A DNA stretch of 26,550 nucleotides from AWTP1-18 sp036518635 (GTDB lineage: Bacteria; Pseudomonadota; Gammaproteobacteria; Burkholderiales; Rhodocyclaceae): assembly GCA_036518635.1 (NCBI GenBank), contig DATDMT010000126.1, forward strand, positions 1 to 26,550. Reading direction: 5' to 3'. The translations under genes were made by a program, and so were the position numbers. The notes below the pieces were generated by a model that did not search any database, was not told the DNA's origin, and saw only the letters and a program-made list of their open reading frames with translations. The first letter of the stretch is position 1, and the number at the start of each line of letters is the position of its first letter. Below are positions 15,435-23,283 of this stretch, piece after piece.

Positions 15435-16028
15435 CTAGCCGCCCGTCTGCTTCCATAGCAGATGGGCGAAGGTCCGCAGAATGTCGGGGTCGTAGCGACT
15501 ACTGTAGGCATTCAATTCATACATGATCTTGCGGTGGGGCAGCGCACCGCGATAGCTACGACGGGTAGCCATCGCGTCGTAGCTGTCGGCAATGGCAAGA
15601 ATCCGCGAATAGAACGGAATCTCTTCACCCGCCAGGCCGTCCGGATAACCGCTGCCGTCGTAGGCCTCATGGTGATGCAGCACGACCTCGGCAACTTCTT
15701 CCGCGTCTTCGATGCCGCAGGCCGCAACGATGCGCCGACCGCTCTCGCAATGGCTGCGCATCCGGCTCATTTCCTCTTCCGACAGACGCCCGGCCTTGCG
15801 CAACACGCTGTCCGGCGTACCGATCTTGCCCACGTCGTGCAGCGCCGCCGCCGTCCGTAAGGTTTTCAACTGCGGCTCATCCAGCCCCAGGGCGCAACCG
15901 AGGCGCTCGGACCAGCGCACCACACCCGCCGAGTGATAGCAGGTGTAGGCATCCCGCTCGTTCAGCACCAGCAGCATCAGGGCAACTTGCGGCGCCATCT
16001 CCTTGGCCTGCACGTATCGCGCATCCAC
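15435..16028 (-). CDS. Stand-alone HD-GYP domain protein, probable c-di-GMP phosphodiesterase
   Basis: The 197-residue protein is almost entirely one HD-GYP domain: HDVGKIG at 64-70, HHHEAYDGSGYP at 118-129, and ILAIADSYDAM near 143-153. These metal and substrate motifs are intact, so hydrolysis of cyclic di-GMP is plausible. There is no receiver, PAS or membrane segment. The start is GTG at 16026-16028, supported by a strong AGGAGG ribosome site at 16035-16040 six bases upstream. It lies downstream of a chemoreceptor on the same strand, with a 131-bp gap holding two small inverted repeats, and is convergent with the cytochrome operon. Confidence 0.9.
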   Translation of the reverse strand: MDARYVQAKEMAPQVALMLLVLNERDAYTCYHSAGVVRWSERLGCALGLDEPQLKTLRTAAALHDVGKIGTPDSVLRKAGRLSEEEMSRMRSHCESGRRIVAACGIEDAEEVAEVVLHHHEAYDGSGYPDGLAGEEIPFYSRILAIADSYDAMATRRSYRGALPHRKIMYELNAYSSRYDPDILRTFAHLLWKQTGG

Positions 16029-16123
16029 GCTCCGCCTCCTCTTGGCAAGTCTCTATCGACCATGCGCCATACGGCGCAAATGGCCCCGAACTTGTTCAAT
16101 GTAGCCCTCCGCAGCGGCAATAC

Positions 16124-16149
16124 GACCATTACAGTTGAATGGTCTTTTT
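16124..16149 (+). other. 7-bp inverted repeat followed by T5 (terminator-like on plus strand)
   Basis: GACCATT (16124-16130) and AATGGTC (16138-16144) form a perfect 7-bp stem with a 7-base loop, followed by TTTTT on the plus strand. Known genes on both sides are on the minus strand, where no T-run follows. It may stop antisense transcription from the cytochrome operon, mark the end of the chemoreceptor message, or be an operator for the HD-GYP gene. Confidence 0.45.
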
Positions 16150-16159
16150 CGCAGTGCAG

Positions 16160-17788
16160 TCAGACGGCGAAGCGGCGCACCGTACTCTCCAGTTCCCGCG
16201 CCAAGGCTTCCAGTTGCCCGGAGCTGGCGGCGATCTGGCTGGTTTCCGCGCTGTTCTGCTCGGCCATGGTGACGATGCGGATCACGTTCTCGGTCACCAG
16301 CTCCACCGCCGCGCTTTGCTGGCGCAGGGCGATGCTGATCTCGCTCACCGACGAAGTCACCTGCTCGGCGCCGTCGCGTATTTCCGACATCGAGCCGCCG
16401 GCCTGCTGGGCCAGGGTGACGCCCTCGCCGACCCGCGTGCTGCCGCGCTCCATGCTGCTCACCGCGGCCTGGGTACCCTCGCGGATGCTATCGATCATCA
16501 AGGTGATTTCCTGGGTGGATTTGGCGGTGCGTTCCGCCAGCTTGCGCACCTCGTCGGCCACCACGGCAAAGCCGCGGCCCTGCTCGCCGGCCCGCGCCGC
16601 CTCGATGGCGGCGTTCAGCGCCAGCAGATTGGTCTGGTCGGCAATCTCGCGGATCACGTTCACGATGTTCGAGATCTCGTCCGACTTCTTGCCCAGCACC
16701 TGGATATGGCTGGCCGAATCCTGCACCGCCTCGGCGATGCGCATCATCTCCTCGGCCGAGGCGGCGACGATACGCTCGCCGTTCTTCGACAACTGCCCCG
16801 CCTGCTCGGCCACCTGGAAGGTATCGCCGGAGCTTTCGGCCACCTGCTTGATGCTCGCCTTGGTCTGATCCATTGCCTCGGCCATGGCCGTTGAAGCCAC
16901 GTTTTGGTGGTTCGATGCCGCGGCCACCTGGGCAGCGGAACGCGACACCGAGGAGGTGAGTTCCAGCACTTGCCCACTGCAGGAGCCCATCTGCCGGATG
17001 ATGGTCTGGAAGCTCTCGACCATGCCGTTGAAGGCGCTACCGATTTCCGACAACTCGTTGCCGCCATGATCCGGCACTCGCCGGGTTAGGTCGTTGCTGG
17101 TACGGATCAGCGCCATGGTGTCCTTCAGATTGCTGATCTGGCGGATGATGCTGCGGAACACCAGGAGGAAGATGGTGCCGACCATGAACACGCCGAAGAT
17201 GGTCAGGGCGGCGATGCGATACACGCTGGTCATGAAAATGGCTTCGGCGTCGTCCACCGAGACACCGGTACCGACCACCCAGCCCCAGGGGCCGAAACCC
17301 TGCACATAGGACACCATGGCCTGCGGCGCGGCGGCGCCGGCGCGCGGCCAAAAATAGGAAACGGCACCGCCGCCCTGGGCCTTGACCGCATCGACGAAGG
17401 CGACGAACAGGGCCTTGCCGTTGGCATCGACGATCCGCGAGGCGTCCTTGCCCTCAAGCTCGGGCTGCAGCGGATGCATCACCACTGTCGGCGTCATGTC
17501 GTTCACCCAGAAGTAGTCGTCGCGGCCGTAGCGCATCTTGCGCAGCACGGCGATGGCTTCGGCCTTGGCCTGGGGCTCGCTCAGCGTGCCGGCCTGCTGC
17601 AGGCCGTGAAAGTGATCGAGCACCGTCACCGCCGACTGCACCAGATGCTGCGACTTGAGCTGCCGGTCGGCGATCAAGGTGAAGCGCTCCGAAATCAGGC
17701 CGACCACCGCCACCAGCACGATGCCGGAGAGAGCCAGCAGCAGCACGAACAACAAACGTACCCGGATCGATGCAAAGAGAGATGCCAT
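16160..17788 (-). CDS. Membrane chemoreceptor (single Cache domain, HAMP, MCP signalling)
   Basis: A 542-residue transducer: TM1 at about 10-31 (RLLFVLLLALSGIVLVAVVGL), a periplasmic single-Cache sensor at 35-190 with DYFWVNDMTPTVVMHP and GWVVGTGV motifs, and TM2 near 193-215. HAMP and a methyl-accepting signalling domain follow, with tip IADQTNLLALNAAIEAARAG and GRGFAVVADEVRKLAERT. It signals through CheW/CheA to the flagellar motor; ligand unknown. No terminal CheR-tethering pentapeptide is seen. It is a paralogue of the next chemoreceptor (same length, same domain order), separated by 201 bp with a terminator. The start at 17788 (MASLFASIRVRLLF) gives a normal N-terminal helix. Confidence 0.95.
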   Translation of the reverse strand: MASLFASIRVRLLFVLLLALSGIVLVAVVGLISERFTLIADRQLKSQHLVQSAVTVLDHFHGLQQAGTLSEPQAKAEAIAVLRKMRYGRDDYFWVNDMTPTVVMHPLQPELEGKDASRIVDANGKALFVAFVDAVKAQGGGAVSYFWPRAGAAAPQAMVSYVQGFGPWGWVVGTGVSVDDAEAIFMTSVYRIAALTIFGVFMVGTIFLLVFRSIIRQISNLKDTMALIRTSNDLTRRVPDHGGNELSEIGSAFNGMVESFQTIIRQMGSCSGQVLELTSSVSRSAAQVAAASNHQNVASTAMAEAMDQTKASIKQVAESSGDTFQVAEQAGQLSKNGERIVAASAEEMMRIAEAVQDSASHIQVLGKKSDEISNIVNVIREIADQTNLLALNAAIEAARAGEQGRGFAVVADEVRKLAERTAKSTQEITLMIDSIREGTQAAVSSMERGSTRVGEGVTLAQQAGGSMSEIRDGAEQVTSSVSEISIALRQQSAAVELVTENVIRIVTMAEQNSAETSQIAASSGQLEALARELESTVRRFAV

Positions 17789-17887
17789 GGTTCGCCACGC
17801 TCTTGAGATGAACTGTCGCCCACGGGCTTGCAGGCGACTCTGTGGCGGATTGTAGGCAGGGCGCCTGAATTACTAAATGAACGATTA

Positions 17888-17916
17888 TTTATACCTAAGA
17901 TAACTAAAGTTGTAGG
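17888..17916 (-). promoter_or_regulatory. AT-rich putative promoter of the first chemoreceptor
   Basis: The only AT-rich block between the two chemoreceptors (about 17870-17926) contains TATAAA on the minus strand (17888-17893). At 17 bases further upstream is CCTACA (17911-17916), a poor -35. It lies about 100 bases before the chemoreceptor ATG at 17788 and just after the terminator of the upstream gene. Weak evidence. Confidence 0.3.
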
Positions 17917-17921
17917 TAGGG

Positions 17922-17962
17922 AAAAAGCAAAGGCCCGCTACGCACGGGGCGCAGCGGGCCTT
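17922..17962 (-). terminator. Rho-independent terminator after the second chemoreceptor
   Basis: On the minus strand a perfect 10-bp stem AAGGCCCGCT / AGCGGGCCTT (17953-17962 with 17930-17939, 13-base loop) is followed by TGCTTTTT. It lies 28 bases after the stop codon of the chemoreceptor at 17990-19618, so the two chemoreceptor genes are probably transcribed separately. Confidence 0.92.
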
Positions 17963-17989
17963 GAAGGGGGATTGCGGCAGCGCCGCGGA

Positions 17990-19618
17990 TCAGACGACGA
18001 AGCGGCGCACGCTGGTTTCCAGATCCCGCGCCAGGGCTTCCAACTGCCCCGAATGGGAAGCGATCTGGCCGGTCTCGGCGCTGTTCTGCTCGGCCATGGC
18101 GACGATGCGTTCGACGTTCTGCGTCACCAGCGCCACGGCGGCGCTCTGTTCTCGCAGCGCCGCACTGATGTCGCTGACCGAGGCCAGCACCCGTTCCGCA
18201 CCGCCGCGGATGTCGGCCATCGAGCCGCCGGCCTGGTTGGCCAGGGTGACGCCTTCGCGCACCCGCGCACTGCCCTGCTCCATGCTGTTCACCGCAGCTT
18301 CGGTGCCCTCGCGGATGCTGCCGATCATCTCGGTGATTTCCTGGGTGGACTTGGCGGTGCGTTCCGCCAGTTTGCGCACCTCGTCGGCCACCACGGCGAA
18401 GCCGCGACCCTGCTCACCGGCCCGCGCCGCCTCGATGGCGGCGTTCAGCGCCAGCAGGTTAGTCTGATCGGCGATCTCGCGGATCACGTTCACGATGTTC
18501 GAGATCTCGTCCGACTTCTGCCCGAGGATTTGGATGTGGCTGGCGGAGTCCTGCACCGCCGCCGAGATCCGCGTCATCTCGCCGGCCGCATCGGCGACGA
18601 TCTGCTCACCGTCCCGGGACAACTGGCCGGACTGCTCCGCCACGGTGAAGGTATCGCCGGAACTGTCGGCCACCTGCTGGATGCTCGACTTGGTTTCTTC
18701 CATCGCCGCCGCCATGGCGCTGGAAGCCTCGTTCTGCAGCATCGAGGCCTGCGCCACCTGGGCCGAGGAGCTGGACACGCGCGAGGTCAGTTGCAGCACC
18801 TGCTGGCTGCTGCTCGACACCTGGCGGATCATCTGCTGGAAGTTGCCGACCATGCCGTTGAAGGCCTCGCCGATCTGCGACAGCTCGTTGCCGCCGCGAT
18901 CCGGCACGCGCCGGGTCAGATCGTTGCTCGATTGGATGTAACGCATGGTGTCCTTGAGTTCCACCATCTGCAGGGTGATGCCGCGGATCACGTGGCGGAA
19001 CATGATGCCGACGACGATCGCGCACAGCAGCGAAATCCCCGCCAGGCGCAGCGCCCGCTCGCGGCAGATGGCCTCGACGTCATCCACATAGATGCCGGAG
19101 CCGACTACCCAGCCCCAGGGCGCGAAGCCCTGGACATAGGAAATCTTCGGCACCGGTTCGGACATGCCGGGCTTGGACCACATGTAGTTCACAAAGCCGC
19201 TGCCGTTCTTCTTGACCACGTCCACGAACTCGACGAAAAGCGCCTTGCCGCTTTGGTCCTTGATCTGGGAAGCATCCTTGCCATCGAGTTCCGGCTTGAT
19301 CGGGTGCATGACCACCGTGGGGGTCATGTCGTTCACCCAGAAGTAGTCGCTCTTTTCGTAGCGCATCGCACGCAGCACGCCGAGGGCGCCGGCCTTGGCC
19401 TGTTCCTCGCTGAGGGTGCCCTTCTGCTGTTGTTCGTAAAAATGATTGAGGACGCTGGCGGCCGACTCGACCAGATGCCGGGTCTTGACCTGACGGTCTG
19501 CCATCAAGGTGGCGCGTTCCGAAAACAGCCCGATCAGGGCCACCGCCACGATGCCCGCCAGGGCGAGCAAGAGGACGCCAAACAAGCGCGCCCGAATGGA
19601 TACGAAAAGGGACGACAT
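17990..19618 (-). CDS. Membrane chemoreceptor, paralogue of the neighbouring one
   Basis: Also 542 residues, with TM1 at about 10-31 (RLFGVLLLALAGIVAVALIGL), a single-Cache periplasmic sensor containing DYFWVNDMTPTVVMHP, TM2 near 193-213, HAMP and the signalling tip IADQTNLLALNAAIEAARAG. The signalling halves of the twins are nearly identical even in DNA, including a 46-base identical run, while the sensor halves differ more, for example SKPGMSEPVPKISYV against AGAAAPQAMVSYV. This fits duplication followed by sensor divergence. The ATG at 19618 follows an A-rich run (nine A) rather than a clear Shine-Dalgarno. A strong terminator ends it. Ligand unknown. Confidence 0.95.
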   Translation of the reverse strand: MSSLFVSIRARLFGVLLLALAGIVAVALIGLFSERATLMADRQVKTRHLVESAASVLNHFYEQQQKGTLSEEQAKAGALGVLRAMRYEKSDYFWVNDMTPTVVMHPIKPELDGKDASQIKDQSGKALFVEFVDVVKKNGSGFVNYMWSKPGMSEPVPKISYVQGFAPWGWVVGSGIYVDDVEAICRERALRLAGISLLCAIVVGIMFRHVIRGITLQMVELKDTMRYIQSSNDLTRRVPDRGGNELSQIGEAFNGMVGNFQQMIRQVSSSSQQVLQLTSRVSSSSAQVAQASMLQNEASSAMAAAMEETKSSIQQVADSSGDTFTVAEQSGQLSRDGEQIVADAAGEMTRISAAVQDSASHIQILGQKSDEISNIVNVIREIADQTNLLALNAAIEAARAGEQGRGFAVVADEVRKLAERTAKSTQEITEMIGSIREGTEAAVNSMEQGSARVREGVTLANQAGGSMADIRGGAERVLASVSDISAALREQSAAVALVTQNVERIVAMAEQNSAETGQIASHSGQLEALARDLETSVRRFVV

Positions 19619-19673
19619 TTTTTTTCTTAACCCCTGTATCGGTCAGATGACCACCGCCTGCCGGTGGATCGCG

Positions 19674-19690
19674 GACTCATTATAGGAGTC
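19674..19690 (-). promoter_or_regulatory. Consensus -10 box inside a small inverted repeat, second chemoreceptor leader
   Basis: The minus strand has a perfect TATAAT (19679-19684) flanked by the inverted repeat GACTC (19674-19678) and GAGTC (19686-19690). TTGACA occurs upstream at 19694-19699 but only nine bases away, so it is not a normal -35 for this box. The leader to the ATG at 19618 would be about 55 bases and contains a hairpin CCACCG/CGGTGG (19651-19667). Confidence 0.4.
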
Positions 19691-19758
19691 AAATGTCAAT
19701 GATTGATCTAACGCAAGCCTGGTGTTTCCCTTTCACTTCATGAACTTACTGTCCATTT

Positions 19759-20343
19759 TTAATACAACTTAGGTACCAGACCGCGCACCGCGCAGATTCG
19801 CTGGATCATCGCCGGCTTGGGTTGCGCCACCTCCCCCTGCTCGAAGGCCACCACGGTAAAACGCTTGCCGATCACCTCCAGCAGCTCCCCCTTGCGCAGC
19901 AGGAAGGCGGGATTGCTGGGCTTGCCGAAGCGCTCGTTGCCGACCATGAAAGTCTCGTAGATCAGCACCCCGCCCACTTCCAGCAGGTTCAGGAGGTGCG
20001 GCATCAGCGGCCGGAACAGATAATTGGTCACCACCACCCCATCGAAGGCCCGGCTGAAATAGGGCCAGGGGCCGCCTTCCACGTCCGCCTGCTGGGTATG
20101 GATGCCCGGCAAGCCATCCATGGTCGCCAGGGCCGCAGCATCCCGATCCAGCGCCTCCACCTGATGGCCTAGGCCCGCCAGATAGCGGGCGTGGCGGCCG
20201 CGGCCGCAGGCCAGATCGAGCACGCTGCCGCCCGGCCGGATCAGCGGGGCAAAACGCACCACCCAGGGGGACGGCGGCCCCTCGCCGTGGCCTTCAGCGG
20301 GCGCAGCCTCCGCCCCGGGGCAATCTCCAAATTTGAATGTCAT
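19759..20343 (-). CDS. Class I SAM-dependent methyltransferase, substrate unknown
   Basis: A 194-residue methyltransferase with motif I VLDLACGRGRHARYL (41-55), an acidic motif II end in VEALDRDAAAL, and motif IV-like GVVVTNYLFRP followed by LLEVGGVLIYETF. It resembles small TehB/UbiE-like cytosolic enzymes common in betaproteobacteria, but nothing shows the substrate. The N-terminal 25 residues are rich in Ala, Glu, Gly and Pro, so the true start could be further in, near PSPWVVRF. The ATG at 20343 lies inside a hairpin. It is divergent from the PatZ-like acetyltransferase across 147 bp and is a single gene. Confidence 0.85.
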   Translation of the reverse strand: MTFKFGDCPGAEAAPAEGHGEGPPSPWVVRFAPLIRPGGSVLDLACGRGRHARYLAGLGHQVEALDRDAAALATMDGLPGIHTQQADVEGGPWPYFSRAFDGVVVTNYLFRPLMPHLLNLLEVGGVLIYETFMVGNERFGKPSNPAFLLRKGELLEVIGKRFTVVAFEQGEVAQPKPAMIQRICAVRGLVPKLY

Positions 20344-20371
20344 TTCCGTGGGAAATCAATCGGTAAAACCG
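20342..20371 (-). promoter_or_regulatory. Two small hairpins over the methyltransferase start codon and leader
   Basis: ATTTCC (20342-20347) and GGAAAT (20351-20356) form a perfect 6-bp stem with a 3-base loop. On the minus strand this pairs the SD-like GGAA and the first two bases of the ATG. Just upstream, CGGT (20361-20364) and ACCG (20368-20371) form a second 4-bp stem. Such folding could limit translation of the methyltransferase; this is inference. Confidence 0.4.
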
Positions 20372-20383
20372 GGTCAGGTCGCG

Positions 20384-20389
20384 TATTAT
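20384..20389 (+). promoter_or_regulatory. Possible -10 box of the PatZ-like gene
   Basis: TATTAT lies about 100 bases before the ATG at 20491, in the 147-bp divergent region shared with the methyltransferase. I see no good -35 at 16-18 bases. The remaining leader is GC-rich and includes the palindrome GGCGGCCGCC. Low support. Confidence 0.25.
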
Positions 20390-20490
20390 TGCAGTGCATC
20401 AAATGTGGAAAACACGCATATCCGGTGCCGACGATAGCACGCCAGAATCGCTCTTTCGCGAGGCGGCCGCCCCCAGCCGCGAGGTAAGCC

Positions 20491-23193
20491 ATGCATAGCG
20501 AACAACACTACCTGACCCCGATTTTCGACCCGCAAGCGGTAGCCATCATCGGCGCCTCGGAAACCATGGATTCCATTGGCGCGACCCTGCTGCGGAATAT
20601 GCTCGACGGCGGCTTCAAGGGCGAGATTTACTGCATCAACCCCGGCCGCGAAACCGTGTTCGGGCAAAAGTGCTATGCCTCCATCGAGCAACTGCCGCGC
20701 AAGGTCGATGTGGCGGCGATCTGCACCAGCGCCGTCCACGTCCCCGACATCGTCGCCGCCTGCGGTGCCGCCGGAGTCAAGGCCGCGGTGGTGCTCAGCG
20801 CCGGCTTCAAGGAAAGCGGTGCCGAAGGCGCCGCCCTGGAGCGGGCGATGCTGGAAAACGCCCGCAAGTACAAGATTCGCCTGCTGGGCCCCAACTGTCT
20901 GGGCCTGATGCGCCCCTCCAGCGGCCTCAACCTCACCTTCGCCCGCGGCAGCGCGATCCCCGGCTCGATCGCCCTGGTCTCCCAGTCCGGCGCCCTCTGC
21001 TCGGCCATCCTCGACTGGGCGCTGCCCAGCCATGTGGGATTTTCCGCTGTGGTGTCGCTGGGCGCAGAAAGCGACGTGGACTTCGGCGAAGTGCTCGACT
21101 ACCTGGTCTGCGACCCGCGCACCGAACACATCTTTTTATACATCGAAGGCATCCGCAACGCCCGCCGCTTCATGAGCGCGCTGCGGGCCGCGGCACGGAT
21201 CAAGCCGGTGCTGCTGATCAAGGTCGGCCGCCATTCCGCCGGCGAGCAAGCCGCCTTCACCCACACCGGCGCCCGGGTCGGCGACGACGACGTGTTCTCC
21301 GCCGCGGTGCGCCGTTCCGGCGTGGTCCGGCTGCACACCGTGGCGCAGATGTACTCGGCGGCCTCGGCCCTGTTCCTGCACTTCCACCCGGACGGCAACC
21401 GCCTCGCCATCATCACCAACGGCGGCGGCCCCGGCGCCATGGCCGCCGACTACGCCGAGGACTTGGGGATTCCCCTCGCCACCCTGTCACCGTCCACCGT
21501 GGCAGCCCTCGATCCGCTGCTGCCGGCCAACTGGTCGCGGCGCAATCCGCTGGACATCATCGGCGACGCCAGTCCGGAGCGCTATCGCATCGCCCTCGAC
21601 GCCTGCCTCAAGGACCCGAAGGTGGACGGCGTACTGGTGATCCTGACGCCCCAGGCCATGTCCGATCCGACCCAGGCCGCCCGCGTCGTCGCCGAGGTGG
21701 CGCGCCAGTCGCGCAAGCCGGTGGTGGCCTGCTGGATGGGCGAGGAATCGGTACGCGATGCCCGCCTGCTGATGTCGGGCGCCGGCCTGCCGACCTTCCG
21801 CACCCCCGAACCGGCGGTGGAAATGTTCTCCCACATTTCCAGCTACTACCGCAACCAGCAGTTGCTGATGCAGGTGCCCAGTTCGGTGACCGCGGAACAC
21901 GAGGAACCGCAGCTCGACTCCGCCCGTCTGGTAATCGAAACCGCCCTGATGGAGCGTCGTTCGCGCCTCAATGAAATGGAATCCAAGGCCCTGCTTGCGG
22001 CCTTCCACATTCCCATCGCCGAAGCCCTGATCGCCCGCTCGCCGGCCGAAGCCATGGAGCTGGCCGAGGAACTGGGCCTGCCGGTGGCGATGAAAGTGGT
22101 ATCGCCGCAGATCACCTACAAGAGCGATGCCGGCGGCGTCCGCCTCAACCTGCACTCGCTCAACGCGGTGCGCGGCGCCTATCAGGAAATCCTCGACGAA
22201 GTGCGCAAGAACATCCCCGAGGCGAAGGTTCTCGGCATCACCGTCGAGCCCATGATCGTCAAGCCCAAGGGCCGCGAACTGCGCGTCGGCATGGTACGCG
22301 ACCAGATCTTCGGCCCGGCCATCACCGTCGGCCCCGGCGGCGGTATCGAGCAGAGCAGCGACCGGGTGGTCGCCCTGCCGCCGCTGAACAGCTTCCTCGT
22401 GGCCGACATGCTGCAGGACGAAAAGCTCAGGAAACGCCTGACGGAAACCCGCAACAGCCCGGCCATCGACGAGAAGGCGCTGGAGAACGTACTGCTACGC
22501 GTCTCCGAAATGGTCTGCGAACTGCCCTGGATTCACGAGCTGGACATCAACCCGCTGATTGTCGACGAAAACGGCGCCGTGGCGGTGGACGCGCGCATTT
22601 CCATTGCGCCCCTGCCGCTCAACGCCGGCCCCTACGACCACATGGCGATCCACCCCTATCCCTCGCGCTATACCGAGGAATTCATCGCCAAGGATGGCCG
22701 CCACGCCGTGATCCGCCCGGTCAAGCCGGAAGACGCCAACCTCGCCCAGCCCTTCGTCCAGAAGCTGTCGCAGGAGAGCCGCTACTACCGCTTCATGAAC
22801 ACCATCCGCGAGCTGTCGAATGCCCAGTTGGTGCGCCTGACGCAGATCGACTACGACCGGGAAATGGCCTTCTTCGCCGTCACCGAAGAGGATGGCGTCG
22901 AAGCCGAAGCCGGCGCCGCCCGCTACGCCAGCAATCCGGACGGCGAATCCTGCGAATTCGCCGTGGTGGTGGCCGACCACTGGCAGGGCACTGGCCTCGG
23001 CCGCCGCCTGATGGAAATCATCATCGAGACCGCCCGCGAGAACGGCTACAAGTACATGACCGGCGACTTCCTTTCGGAAAACACCCGCATGCTGCATTTC
23101 GTCGGCACCCTGGGTTTCGTGATCTCCGCCCACCCGGAGGATCCGGGCCTGCGCCACGGCATCCTCGACCTGACCGCCAAGCCGCAAACCTGA
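20491..23193 (+). CDS. PatZ-like protein: NDP-forming acyl-CoA synthetase domains fused to GNAT acetyltransferase
   Basis: The 900-residue fusion has a CoA-binding domain (about 10-140, VAIIGASETMDSIG), succinyl-CoA-ligase-like domains (about 150-470), an ATP-grasp domain (about 490-700, VAMKVVSPQITYKSDAGGV) and a C-terminal GNAT domain (about 715-890, acetyl-CoA loop QGTGLGRRLM). This is the layout of Pat/PatZ (YfiQ), which acetylates lysines of acetyl-CoA synthetase and other proteins. Residue His258 in THTGARVG matches the histidine phosphorylated in active ADP-forming acyl-CoA synthetases, which I recall is lost in Salmonella Pat. GAGGT upstream supports the ATG. The gene stands alone. 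Either regulatory acetylation or true synthetase activity is possible. Confidence 0.93.
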   Translation: MHSEQHYLTPIFDPQAVAIIGASETMDSIGATLLRNMLDGGFKGEIYCINPGRETVFGQKCYASIEQLPRKVDVAAICTSAVHVPDIVAACGAAGVKAAVVLSAGFKESGAEGAALERAMLENARKYKIRLLGPNCLGLMRPSSGLNLTFARGSAIPGSIALVSQSGALCSAILDWALPSHVGFSAVVSLGAESDVDFGEVLDYLVCDPRTEHIFLYIEGIRNARRFMSALRAAARIKPVLLIKVGRHSAGEQAAFTHTGARVGDDDVFSAAVRRSGVVRLHTVAQMYSAASALFLHFHPDGNRLAIITNGGGPGAMAADYAEDLGIPLATLSPSTVAALDPLLPANWSRRNPLDIIGDASPERYRIALDACLKDPKVDGVLVILTPQAMSDPTQAARVVAEVARQSRKPVVACWMGEESVRDARLLMSGAGLPTFRTPEPAVEMFSHISSYYRNQQLLMQVPSSVTAEHEEPQLDSARLVIETALMERRSRLNEMESKALLAAFHIPIAEALIARSPAEAMELAEELGLPVAMKVVSPQITYKSDAGGVRLNLHSLNAVRGAYQEILDEVRKNIPEAKVLGITVEPMIVKPKGRELRVGMVRDQIFGPAITVGPGGGIEQSSDRVVALPPLNSFLVADMLQDEKLRKRLTETRNSPAIDEKALENVLLRVSEMVCELPWIHELDINPLIVDENGAVAVDARISIAPLPLNAGPYDHMAIHPYPSRYTEEFIAKDGRHAVIRPVKPEDANLAQPFVQKLSQESRYYRFMNTIRELSNAQLVRLTQIDYDREMAFFAVTEEDGVEAEAGAARYASNPDGESCEFAVVVADHWQGTGLGRRLMEIIIETARENGYKYMTGDFLSENTRMLHFVGTLGFVISAHPEDPGLRHGILDLTAKPQT

Positions 23194-23247
23194 CGATCCG
23201 GCCGGCGCAAAAATAGCCCCATGGCTGCTAAGGGAATGCCCGCAGCA

Positions 23248-23276
23248 TTGTTTCCGACCCCGCGGCATGGTACTTT
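23248..23276 (+). promoter_or_regulatory. Putative extended -10 promoter of the GGDEF gene
   Basis: TTGTTT (23248-23253), a 17-base spacer and TACTTT (23271-23276), with TGG before the -10 giving an extended -10. Transcription would start near 23283, at or next to the GTG start of the following gene, leaving practically no leader. Confidence 0.5.
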
Positions 23277-23283
23277 TTAAGCG

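Noticed and set aside
17828..19630. Open frame of 600 codons on the plus strand opposite the second chemoreceptor
   Set aside because: Antisense shadow of a well-defined chemoreceptor; no recognisable motif, and the same shadow appears opposite the paralogue.
19679..19699. TTGACA with TATAAT upstream of the second chemoreceptor as a full sigma-70 promoter
   Set aside because: The two boxes are only nine bases apart, so they cannot serve as a normal -35/-10 pair; only the -10 is kept as a weak candidate.
20400..20425. TGTG...CACG sequence as a CRP/FNR-type site upstream of the PatZ-like gene
   Set aside because: Spacing and half-sites do not fit TGTGA-N6-TCACA or TTGAT-N4-ATCAA.
21130..21141. 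CTTTTTA run with a rare TTA codon inside the PatZ-like gene as a possible frameshift site
   Set aside because: The heptamer does not satisfy the slippery pattern (first base differs), no downstream stem is evident and the zero frame encodes the complete protein.
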